This document shows, piece by piece, positions 1 through 6,307 of a stretch of 31,763 bases of DNA. The translations under genes were made by a program, and so were the position numbers. The notes beneath the pieces were generated by a model. That model searched no databases, was not told where the DNA came from, and was given only the letters and a program-made list of their open reading frames with translations. Source of the DNA: Bacteroidota bacterium (lineage in GTDB: Bacteria; Bacteroidota; Bacteroidia; Chitinophagales; LD1); contig JADJZU010000032.1 in the NCBI GenBank assembly GCA_016715625.1, forward strand, positions 1-31,763. The letters are read 5' to 3'. Every line of letters starts with the position of its first letter. Within the stretch, counting starts at the first letter, position 1.

Positions 1-167
1 CCACCATTGTTGGTTGCGTACGCGAGCAATGTTGATTGCGCAGTCAAGCTACGAAGGAGGACATCGCGTTTATTGAATGGGGTTTCGTGCCGTTGGGGTT
101 TTCTCCCCGGGCAAAAAATGCTGTTTGTCGCAGAGCATATAGGCTCGGTTGCAAGCGTTGCAACCAA
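1..167. other. No gene recognised at window edge
   Basis: This is the stretch downstream of map. In most spc operons infA follows map closely, but no infA-like product is readable here on the minus strand. The short plus-strand frames show no recognisable family. The window edge cuts the region, so nothing firm can be said about which gene comes next. Confidence 0.4.
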
Positions 168-968
168 TCAGATTTTCACCAAAGCATCATTGGCCTGTAT
201 AGCCGCTTCTATAAACTCAAACGTGGTCAGCAGTTCCGGAGCATTCTGCTTCACCCAGATAGTATGTTCAAAATGCGCAGAAGGTTTTCCGTCCTGTGTA
301 ACCACTGTCCATTTATCGCGCAGCGTTACTACATTCTTGGTGCCCAGATTCACCATCGGCTCTATCGCTATCACACAGTTTTCGGGCAGTTTAGCGCCTT
401 GCCCTTTGTGCCCATAGTTCGGCACCTGCGGGTCTTCGTGTAGTTCGGTGCCCAATCCATGCCCCACCAGCTCGCGCACGCACTTATAAGGATTTTTCTT
501 TTCGCAAAACTCCTGCACGGCAAAGCCAATATCACCGGTTCGCTTACCGGCAGAAGCCTGTGCTATACCCAGCAGCAAACTCTGCTTGGTTACGCGCAGC
601 AATTGCTGCGTTTCTTCTTTCACGTTACCAATACCAAAGGTATAGGCCATATCTCCGTGATAGTTGTTCATAAACACTCCGCAGTCTACCGATATAATAT
701 CGCCCTCCACATAAGGCTTATCGGTAGGCACACCATGCACCACCGCTTCGTTCACCGAAATGCACAGCGAACCCGGAAAACCATCATAGCCCAAAAAGGA
801 AGGAACGCCCCCGTGGTCGCGGATATACGTTTCGGCCAGTTTATCCAGTTGCCAACCGGTAACGCCCGGCTTTACAGCCTTGGCCACCTCTCCCATTGCT
901 TCACTCAGCAAACGGCAACTCTTTCTGATGAGTTCTATCTGCTCCGCTGATTTTATAATTATTGCCAT
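168..968 (-). CDS. map: Methionine aminopeptidase type I
   Basis: Removes the initiator methionine from nascent proteins in the cytoplasm. The product is 266 residues, the usual type I length without an N-terminal zinc-finger extension. All five dinuclear-metal ligands expected for the family are visible: D95, D106, H170, E203 and E234, plus the substrate-side H78. I chose the start at 968 (MAIIIKSAEQIE) because an in-frame extension to 1016 would read through the hairpin between secY and map and gives non-conserved residues. It is the last recognised gene of the spc cluster in this window and follows secY, the usual order. The terminator-like hairpin just upstream suggests lowered read-through, or an unrecognised promoter of its own. 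Family assignment is secure. Confidence 0.96.
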   Translation of the reverse strand: MAIIIKSAEQIELIRKSCRLLSEAMGEVAKAVKPGVTGWQLDKLAETYIRDHGGVPSFLGYDGFPGSLCISVNEAVVHGVPTDKPYVEGDIISVDCGVFMNNYHGDMAYTFGIGNVKEETQQLLRVTKQSLLLGIAQASAGKRTGDIGFAVQEFCEKKNPYKCVRELVGHGLGTELHEDPQVPNYGHKGQGAKLPENCVIAIEPMVNLGTKNVVTLRDKWTVVTQDGKPSAHFEHTIWVKQNAPELLTTFEFIEAAIQANDALVKI

Positions 969-978
969 AACATGTTTT

Positions 979-1013
979 AAAAAAATGAACCACATAGAAA
1001 GTCTATGTGGTTC
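979..1013 (-). terminator. Terminator-like hairpin between secY and map
   Basis: A perfect 12-bp stem with a 3-nt loop at 987-1013 (arms GAACCACATAGA and TCTATGTGGTTC). On the minus strand it is followed by seven consecutive T residues (979-985). This is the classic intrinsic terminator layout. It lies 22 bases beyond the secY stop and ends 11 bases before the map start, so it would cut map off from the operon unless read-through occurs. Confidence 0.75.
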
Positions 1014-1034
1014 CAAATATTTTCAATATATCTT

Positions 1035-2387
1035 TTACATACCGGTCTGATACATATTGCCCTGTCTTCCTTTGATTCTTCCGGAAGAAGTAAGTCCATC
1101 ATAGTGACGGTTGAGCAAATAAGTTTCAATCGTTTGCAATGTATCTAAGATTACACCTACCATGATTAAGATAGAGCTACCGCCAAAGAAAATGGCAAAG
1201 GCCTGATTCACTCCGAACAGCATCACAAAGGCCGGCATAATGGCTACAAAGCCTAAGAAGATGGCGCCCGGTAAAGTGATTCTGGAAATCACCGCATCAA
1301 TAAACTCTTCGGTCTTTTTGCCTGGTTTCACACCCGGTATAAAACCACTGTTGCGTTTCAAATCATCGGCAATCTGTGTTGGGTTAATGATTAAGGCGGT
1401 GTAGAAATAAGTGAAAGCCACAATCAATACAAAGTAAAGCACGTTATACGACACCGATTTAATATCGCTCAAAGCAATCAATACCGAATTGTTCTGTGCA
1501 TCATCGCTGAAGAACTGAGCAATGGTAGCCGGCAAAAACATGATTGCCTGTGCAAAGATGATAGGCATTACACCCGAAGCGTTCAATTTCAAAGGAAGGT
1601 ATTGACGCACACCACCGGCCTGCATCATTTTGCCGCCCTGCACGATGTTGCGCTTCGCATACTGCACCGGAATTCTGCGGGTTCCCTGAATCAACAGGAT
1701 ACAAGCACCGATTACCACAATCAGGAAGGCCATTTCAATAATAAAGGCGATGAAACCACCGGCATTAGCGCGGGAGAACAACTCTTGCAATATAGCCTCC
1801 GGAAAACGAGCCAGGATACCCACCATGATAATGATGGAAATACCGTTGCCTATTCCTTTGTCGGTAATTCTTTCGCCCATCCACATCACAAACAAAGTGC
1901 CGGCAGTCAAAGTCATTACGGTTGACAACCAGAACAACCAGGCCGGAAGCTGCGGCAATATAGCACCTGCCTCACTGCGCAGATAAATCACATAACCGGC
2001 ACCCTGAAACAAGGTAACGGCAATGGTGAATAAACGGGTGTATTGATTTAACTGTCTGCGACCGCTTTCGCCTTCTTTCTGCAATTTCTGGAAATAAGGA
2101 ATAGCGAGGGTGAGCAACTGAATAGCGATGGAAGCAGAGATATAAGGCATGATACCCAATGCAAAAACAGAAGCACGCGAAAATGCACCCCCTGCAAACA
2201 GGTTTACGATACCCAGGATGCCTCCCGAACCCTGCTCGGTGATGCGCTCCAGCTGCGTAGGGTCTATACCCGGCAGCACCACATACGTTCCCAAGCGATA
2301 AATAAGCACCAGCCCCAGCGTAAGAAGAATGCGCTGACGCAGCTCTTCAATACTCCAAATTTCTTTTAGTTTTTGAAAAAGTTTCAT
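1035..2387 (-). CDS. secY: Protein translocase subunit SecY
   Basis: Central channel subunit of the Sec translocon in the inner membrane; it exports signal-peptide proteins such as the secreted products elsewhere in this window. The 450-residue product is the usual length for the phylum. It begins with the conserved amphipathic start (MKLFQKLKEIWSIEELRQRI) and continues with about ten hydrophobic segments. Recognisable SecY stretches are RLGTYVVLPGID, GGAFSRASVFALGIMPYISA, the ITDKGIGNGISIII loop, and the cytosolic loop around FIPGVKPGKKTEEFID. It lies between rplO and map as in most bacteria. Terminator-like hairpins occur on both sides, which is unusual for a gene deep in this operon. Confidence 0.98.
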   Translation of the reverse strand: MKLFQKLKEIWSIEELRQRILLTLGLVLIYRLGTYVVLPGIDPTQLERITEQGSGGILGIVNLFAGGAFSRASVFALGIMPYISASIAIQLLTLAIPYFQKLQKEGESGRRQLNQYTRLFTIAVTLFQGAGYVIYLRSEAGAILPQLPAWLFWLSTVMTLTAGTLFVMWMGERITDKGIGNGISIIIMVGILARFPEAILQELFSRANAGGFIAFIIEMAFLIVVIGACILLIQGTRRIPVQYAKRNIVQGGKMMQAGGVRQYLPLKLNASGVMPIIFAQAIMFLPATIAQFFSDDAQNNSVLIALSDIKSVSYNVLYFVLIVAFTYFYTALIINPTQIADDLKRNSGFIPGVKPGKKTEEFIDAVISRITLPGAIFLGFVAIMPAFVMLFGVNQAFAIFFGGSSILIMVGVILDTLQTIETYLLNRHYDGLTSSGRIKGRQGNMYQTGM

Positions 2388-2412
2388 TCTGAATGTTGCT
2401 TTCTTCTATGTG

Positions 2413-2436
2413 AAAAATCCCGATACAATATCGGGA
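2413..2436 (-). terminator. Terminator-like hairpin between rplO and secY
   Basis: An 8-bp stem with a 3-nt loop at 2418-2436 (arms TCCCGATA and TATCGGGA), followed on the minus strand by five T residues (2413-2417). It sits in the 74-base gap between the rplO stop and the secY start. It could attenuate secY relative to the ribosomal genes, or act as a processing or stability hairpin. Confidence 0.6.
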
Positions 2437-2461
2437 CTCTTCGCTGTTATTTTTTAAAACT

Positions 2462-2909
2462 TTACTTTACGATGTTTACGGTTCCGCCCAGACTTTCAAT
2501 TTTGCTTTTGGCTGCCTCGCTGATGGCGTGAACGCTCACATTTACTTTCGATTTCAATTCGCCACTGGCCAGCACCTTTACCAAAGCGCGCTTTTTAAGC
2601 AAACCGTTCTCGCGCAGGCTGTCTACCGTAATTTCGGTAAGACCATGCTTGTCCACAATCCCTTGAATTTTGCCCAGGTTAAGTGCTGCATACTCCACGG
2701 AAAATATTGTTGAAGCCTACTTTAGGCATTCTGCGCTGCAAAGGCATTTGACCGCCCTCAAAACCCAGCTTTTGCTTATATCCTGAACGAGACTTAGCAC
2801 CTTTATGACCACGTGCAGATGTTCCCCCATCGGTAGATCCCTGTCCACGACCTCTTCTTTTTCTTTTTCCAAGAGCGCCTGCTGCGGGTTTCAGATTGTG
2901 TAATTCCAT
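2462..2909 (-). pseudogene. rplO: 50S ribosomal protein L15 (uL15), frameshifted
   Basis: Large-subunit ribosomal protein L15, read as two overlapping frames. The first (2679-2909) has the typical N-terminus MELHNLKPAAGALGKRKRRG and the hallmark GTSARGHKGAKSRSGYK and GGQMPLQRRMPKVGFNNIFR. It then runs into a stop. The second (2462-2698) continues with VEYAALNLGKIQGI and the normal C-terminal half, ending GGTVNIVK. The junction reads CGTGGAG where CGTGTGGAG would restore one frame of about 149 residues, so a GT dinucleotide appears to be missing near 2697-2701. The second frame could formally start at its GTG, giving a split protein. Because uL15 is almost universal, a sequencing or assembly error is the likeliest cause. 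Position between rpmD and secY is canonical. Confidence 0.85.
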
Positions 2910-2951
2910 TGTTATCAGTTTACTGTTTTCTTAATTGTAATAATCGGATGC

Positions 2952-3131
2952 TTATGCGTTTTCCACTTTAATCAGGTGCAGCACCTTGCGCACCATACCT
3001 GCCACAGCCGGTGTGTTTTCCAACACATTGCTGGTACCTATTTTACCAAGGCCCAGGGCCTGAATCGTTCTTTTCTGGCGCTCATCTTTTTCGATGGTGC
3101 TCTTCACTTTTGTTACTTTAATCTTTGCCAT
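2952..3131 (-). CDS. rpmD: 50S ribosomal protein L30 (uL30)
   Basis: Small large-subunit ribosomal protein of 59 residues, the normal bacterial length. It starts MAKIKVTKVKSTIEKDERQK and contains TIQALGLGKIG and the C-terminal VAGMVRKVLHLIKVE, all typical of bacterial L30. It lies between rpsE (47-base gap) and rplO (42-base gap), exactly where L30 is expected in the spc operon. It is probably co-transcribed from the promoter upstream of rplE. Confidence 0.95.
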   Translation of the reverse strand: MAKIKVTKVKSTIEKDERQKRTIQALGLGKIGTSNVLENTPAVAGMVRKVLHLIKVENA

Positions 3132-3178
3132 TGTATTCGGTTTTACCTGAAGCTTTAATAAATAGTTTACGATGCAGC

Positions 3179-3697
3179 TTATCCTTTAAATACTTTCTCC
3201 ATGCTCAAGCCTCTGTGACGAGACACAGTATAAGGATCGCGCAGTTTGCCCAGTGCATCCAGCGTAGCTTTAATTACGTTGGCCGGGTTGGAACCGCCCT
3301 GCGATTTGGCCAATACGTCTTTGATACCGGCACTTTCCAGCACCGCGCGCATAGAACCTCCGGCAATTACACCCGTTCCGTGCGAAGCCGGCTTCAGCAT
3401 CACCTTAGCGGCACCGAATTTACCATGCTGCACATGGGGAATGGTTCCTTTGAAAACCGGAACAGTCACCAGGTTTTTCTTTGCATCGTCAATCGCTTTC
3501 TGGATGGCTTCCTGCACCTCACGTGCCTTACCCAAACCTTCGCCCACAATGCCATTGCCATTGCCCACTACCACGGTAGCCGAGAAGGTGAACGTGCGAC
3601 CTCCCTTGGTAACCTTGGTTACTCTGCGGATGTTCACCACTTTCTCTTTAAGTTCGAGTTCGCTCGCTTTCAGTTTTTGAACGTTTTCTTTTGCCAT
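3179..3697 (-). CDS. rpsE: 30S ribosomal protein S5 (uS5)
   Basis: Small-subunit ribosomal protein S5, involved in decoding fidelity and in the spectinomycin-sensitive neck of the 30S. The product is 172 residues. The N-terminal double-stranded RNA-binding-type domain (VVNIRRVTKVTKGGRTFTFSA, then GNGNGIVGEGLGKAREVQEA) and the C-terminal domain (GGSMRAVLESAGIKDVLAKSQGG, then NVIKATLDAL) are both complete. Spacing to rplR (33 bases) and rpmD (47 bases) fits an operon. No lesion is seen. Confidence 0.97.
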   Translation of the reverse strand: MAKENVQKLKASELELKEKVVNIRRVTKVTKGGRTFTFSATVVVGNGNGIVGEGLGKAREVQEAIQKAIDDAKKNLVTVPVFKGTIPHVQHGKFGAAKVMLKPASHGTGVIAGGSMRAVLESAGIKDVLAKSQGGSNPANVIKATLDALGKLRDPYTVSRHRGLSMEKVFKG

Positions 3698-3730
3698 TGT
3701 CTTTATTTGAACTTTGTTCTTTAGTTATAA

Positions 3731-4084
3731 TTAGAATTTCAATCCACCTTCGCGAGCGCCTTCTGCTACCGCTTTGATTCTGCCGTGATACAAAAATCCA
3801 CCGCGGTCAAATACCACTGCAGAAATGTTTTTCTCCGCAGCCTTTTTGGCGATAGCGGCACCTACTGCTTTGCTTTGCTCCACTTTGTTGCCACTGCGGG
3901 TAAATCCTTTCTCGCGCGAAGAAGCGGCTGCCAGGGTAGTGCCCTGCGTGTCGTCAATCAACTGCACATACATATCCTTGTTGCTGCGGAATACTGCCAG
4001 ACGCGGACGGCTGGCTGTGCCCAACACTTTAGGACGGATTCTGCTTTTTATCTTCTTTCTTCTTGATTCTTTAGTGGATGCCAT
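3731..4084 (-). CDS. rplR: 50S ribosomal protein L18 (uL18)
   Basis: A 5S rRNA-binding large-subunit protein of 117 residues, a normal length. Family stretches include RPKVLGTASRPRLAVFRSNKD, MYVQLIDDTQG and the C-terminal VVFDRGGFLYHGRIKAVAEGAREGGLKF. The lysine/arginine-rich N-terminus is typical for rRNA contact. It lies between rplF and rpsE with 33-base gaps on each side, the canonical order. Together with L5, encoded a few genes upstream, it forms part of the central protuberance. Confidence 0.97.
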   Translation of the reverse strand: MASTKESRRKKIKSRIRPKVLGTASRPRLAVFRSNKDMYVQLIDDTQGTTLAAASSREKGFTRSGNKVEQSKAVGAAIAKKAAEKNISAVVFDRGGFLYHGRIKAVAEGAREGGLKF

Positions 4085-4117
4085 AATCTTTATGATATAG
4101 GATGAATAAATTATGAA

Positions 4118-4675
4118 TTATTTCTTAGCTGCGCTCTTACCGGCTTTTCTTCTCAATGTTTCGCCTACAAACTTGATACCTTTTCCTTTGTAAGGCTCTG
4201 ACTTACGGATAGAACGTATCTTGGCGCATACCAGCCCCAGCAATTCTTTATCGAAAGTTTCCAGGGTAACAATCGGGTTTTGTCCTTTGTCCTGCTTGGC
4301 AGAGGCTTTAATTTCCTCCGGGAGCAATACCACCACCGGGTGAGAGTAACCTACGCTCAGTGTGAGGGCTTGCTTGGCTACATCGGCACGATATCCCACA
4401 CCCACCAGCTCCAGCTGTGCGGTGTAACCATCCGATACGCCTTTTACCATATTGTTGATCAAAGCGCGGTAAGTGCCGTGTAAGGCCTTATGACGCTTTT
4501 GCTCCGTTGGTCTTTCTACGGTAATCACACCGTTGTCCACCTTTACAGCAATATCCGGGTCCACTGCCTGAAACAGTTCTCCTTTCGGGCCTTTTACCTT
4601 CACTACATTGCTACCCGATACTTCGATGGTAACTCCTTTTGGAAGCGAAATGGGTGATTTTCCTATACGTGACAT
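4118..4675 (-). CDS. rplF: 50S ribosomal protein L6 (uL6)
   Basis: Large-subunit protein near the factor-binding site, 185 residues. It starts MSRIGKSPISLPKGV and contains KVKGPKGEL, HGTYRALINNMVKGVSDGY, LVGVGYRA and the C-terminal signature RSIRKSEPYKGKGIKFVGE with a basic tail (LRRKAGKSAAKK). Both L6 repeats are complete. Gaps of 33 bases to rplR and 59 bases to rpsH fit an operon. Nothing unusual is seen. Confidence 0.97.
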   Translation of the reverse strand: MSRIGKSPISLPKGVTIEVSGSNVVKVKGPKGELFQAVDPDIAVKVDNGVITVERPTEQKRHKALHGTYRALINNMVKGVSDGYTAQLELVGVGYRADVAKQALTLSVGYSHPVVVLLPEEIKASAKQDKGQNPIVTLETFDKELLGLVCAKIRSIRKSEPYKGKGIKFVGETLRRKAGKSAAKK

Positions 4676-4734
4676 ATCTCTTAATTGATGGTTATATTGA
4701 TATTAATACTGTGTTTTCTCCGGTTGTATCTGAT

Positions 4735-5136
4735 TTAGAATACTTCGCAAAGCACCTCGCCACCTACACCCTGTTCGCGGGCTTCTTTGTCGGTCAGCAA
4801 TCCTTTAGAAGTAGAAATGATAGCGATTCCCAATCCGTTTAATACGCGGGGCAACTCGTTGGCATGCTTATACTGACGCAGACCCGGAGTAGACACGCGG
4901 CTCAGGCTTTTAATCACCGGAGTTTTAGAAGCTGCATCATATTTCAATGCAATCTTGATAACGCCCTGATTGTTTTCAGTTGTATCAAATTTATACTTCA
5001 GAATGTATCCTTTGTTGTACAGAATTTCTGTAATTCTTTTCTTGGTGTTCGAAGCGGGAATCTCCACAAAACGGTGGCCGGCCTGCTGCGCGTTACGAAT
5101 TCTTGTAAGGTAATCTGAAATTGGATCGTTAACCAT
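4735..5136 (-). CDS. rpsH: 30S ribosomal protein S8 (uS8)
   Basis: Small-subunit assembly protein that binds helix 21 of 16S rRNA; in E. coli it also represses the spc operon by binding the mRNA around rplE. The product is 133 residues, starting MVNDPISDYLTRIRNA. The C-terminal signature is complete: SRVSTPGLRQYKHANELPRVLNGLGIAIISTSKGLLTDKEAREQGVGGEVLCEVF has the conserved STSKG and TDKEAR motifs. It lies between rpsN and rplF as usual. Whether it autoregulates here is unknown, but the rplE leader does contain hairpins. Confidence 0.97.
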   Translation of the reverse strand: MVNDPISDYLTRIRNAQQAGHRFVEIPASNTKKRITEILYNKGYILKYKFDTTENNQGVIKIALKYDAASKTPVIKSLSRVSTPGLRQYKHANELPRVLNGLGIAIISTSKGLLTDKEAREQGVGGEVLCEVF

Positions 5137-5174
5137 GATATAATGCGTTAATTGTTATTGTTTATTGATAATAA

Positions 5175-5444
5175 TTACCATGAAGCTTTGGTGATGCCCG
5201 GAATTTTTCCTTCGCTGGCCAGGTCGCGGAATTTAATACGACATACTCCGAAATCGCTGATGAATCCACGCGGACGACCGGTTAATGCACAACGGTTGCG
5301 CAGACGCACTTTGGAAGTGTTTTTAGGAAGTTTGTCGAGCAGGGTCCACTCTCCGGCTTCTTTAAGGGCCGCACGCTTAGCAGCAAATTTGGCTACTAAT
5401 GCTTCGCGCTTACGTTGACGGGCTTCAATTGATTTTCTTGCCAT
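5175..5444 (-). CDS. rpsN: 30S ribosomal protein S14 (uS14), zinc-free type
   Basis: Small-subunit head protein of 89 residues. This is the longer C-minus form: the zinc-binding CxxC pairs are absent, and the conserved core reads RNRCALTGRPRG followed by FGVCRIKFRDLA and the C-terminal GKIPGITKASW. Only isolated cysteines remain. It lies between rplE (23-base gap) and rpsH (38-base gap), the standard position. No lesion is seen. Confidence 0.97.
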   Translation of the reverse strand: MARKSIEARQRKREALVAKFAAKRAALKEAGEWTLLDKLPKNTSKVRLRNRCALTGRPRGFISDFGVCRIKFRDLASEGKIPGITKASW

Positions 5445-5467
5445 GGTAATTTATTTCGAATGTGTTT

Positions 5468-6037
5468 TTATTGTTTGTTCTCTTTTTTGAAAGGAATGCC
5501 CAGTTGCTCCAGCAAAGCATAGGCTTCTTCATCGGTGTTGGCATTGGTGACAAACGTAATGTCCATACCGGTGATTTTGGTAATCTTATCAATCTCCATT
5601 TCGGGGAAAATGATTTGCTCTTTTACACCCATGGTGTAGTTGCCACGGCCATCAAAGCCTTTGTTGTTTACGCCTTTGAAATCGCGCACACGAGGCAGGG
5701 ATACTGAAATCAAACGGTCCAGAAACTCATACATACGCTCCTGACGCAGGGTAACGCGGGAAGCGATGGGCATGTTTTCGCGTAGCTTGAAGTTAGATAT
5801 CGCCTTTTTGGAACGGGCAGCTACTGCTTTTTGGCCGGCAATAGCGGTCATTTCGTTCACAGCGATATCCACCAGCTTCTTGTCGGAAGTGGCTCCGTTG
5901 ACACCGTGATTCAAACAAATTTTTTCTAAGCGCGGCACCTGCATTACGCTGGTGTAGTTAAACTGCTTCATTAAAGCAGGGATAATCTGTGACTGGTAGC
6001 GCTCGCGCAAGCGCGGGATGTATTTTGTGTTGCTCAT
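5468..6037 (-). CDS. rplE: 50S ribosomal protein L5 (uL5), first gene of the cluster
   Basis: A 5S rRNA-binding protein of the central protuberance. From the start at 6037 (MSNTKYIPRLRERYQSQI) it is 189 residues, close to the usual length; the frame is open upstream to 6112, but that extension falls in the leader. Family stretches include VPRLEKICLNHGVNGA, AGQKAVAARSKKAISNFKLRE, RVTLRQERMYEFLDRLISVSLPRVRDF and GMDITFVTNANTDEEAYALL. In nearly all bacteria rplX lies directly upstream. Here it is absent, and a consensus Bacteroidota promoter ends about 70 bases before the start, so rplE is the first gene of this transcript. Confidence 0.97.
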   Translation of the reverse strand: MSNTKYIPRLRERYQSQIIPALMKQFNYTSVMQVPRLEKICLNHGVNGATSDKKLVDIAVNEMTAIAGQKAVAARSKKAISNFKLRENMPIASRVTLRQERMYEFLDRLISVSLPRVRDFKGVNNKGFDGRGNYTMGVKEQIIFPEMEIDKITKITGMDITFVTNANTDEEAYALLEQLGIPFKKENKQ

Positions 6038-6051
6038 TTTAATTTTCTTTA

Positions 6052-6100
6052 GCACGATTTCCGACCGTGCGTTTACAAATAAGCGTGCCGATTTTCTCGG
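6052..6100 (-). promoter_or_regulatory. Hairpins in the rplE leader
   Basis: The predicted leader of about 65 bases contains a 5-bp stem with a 9-base loop at 6052-6070 (arms GCACG and CGTGC on either strand) and a smaller 4-bp stem at 6088-6100 (CCGA/TCGG). The larger hairpin ends 15 bases before the rplE start. Ribosomal-protein leaders often carry a binding site for a regulatory r-protein, which in E. coli spc is S8 near rplE. I cannot show an S8 site here; the hairpins are only candidates. Confidence 0.35.
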
Positions 6101-6109
6101 AACGGGGCG

Positions 6110-6140
6110 CAAATGTAATCGTAGAATTCAGATTTGCAAA
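6110..6140 (-). promoter_or_regulatory. Consensus Bacteroidota promoter of the rplE cluster
   Basis: On the minus strand the sequence reads TTTG (plus-strand 6137-6140), exactly 19 bases, then TACATTTG (6110-6117). This is a perfect match to the Bacteroidota primary-sigma consensus TTTG-N19-TAnnTTTG. Transcription would start near 6103, giving a leader of about 65 bases before rplE. The -33 box and spacer lie inside a sequence duplicated upstream of arsA (8379-8553), but only this copy keeps the -7 box. Confidence 0.82.
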
Positions 6141-6290
6141 TATTTTTAAACAATCGCCTGCCAAAGCCTCTCAATTGGCCGGCAACCCGGTTTAACTTGA
6201 CAGAAACCCCTGGTGAAGACAAATCCTTGACCCGCTGCTCACCTACGATGTACATGTGTAGCGGATGCATAGCGGGCTTGGTACACTTTC
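6116..6290. repeat. Direct repeat, copy 1 (between arsA and rplE)
   Basis: Copy 1 of a diverged direct repeat; copy 2 is at 8379-8553, a constant offset of 2,263 bases. Similarity is high (roughly 85% by eye) over the first 100 bases, with shared blocks ATCGTAGAATTCAGATTT, TTTTTAAACAATCGCCTGCC, and GACAGAAA against TACAGAAA. It becomes patchy further right (ATGTGTAGCGGATG against ATGTTGTGGATG). The left edge of the homology falls inside the -7 box of the rplE promoter. No open frame or transposase is associated. Confidence 0.8.
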
Positions 6291-6307
6291 AGCTTTCTGC
6301 CCTCCTA

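Noticed and set aside
36..170. Plus-strand fragment (IEWGFVPLGFSPRAKNA) faintly like a SRAP/YedK core
   Set aside because: The similarity is a few residues only, there is no catalytic N-terminal Cys context, and the frame runs on into map antisense; not enough to call a gene remnant.
968..1016. Upstream in-frame start for map at 1016
   Set aside because: It would translate the terminator-like hairpin after secY and adds residues not found in type I aminopeptidases.
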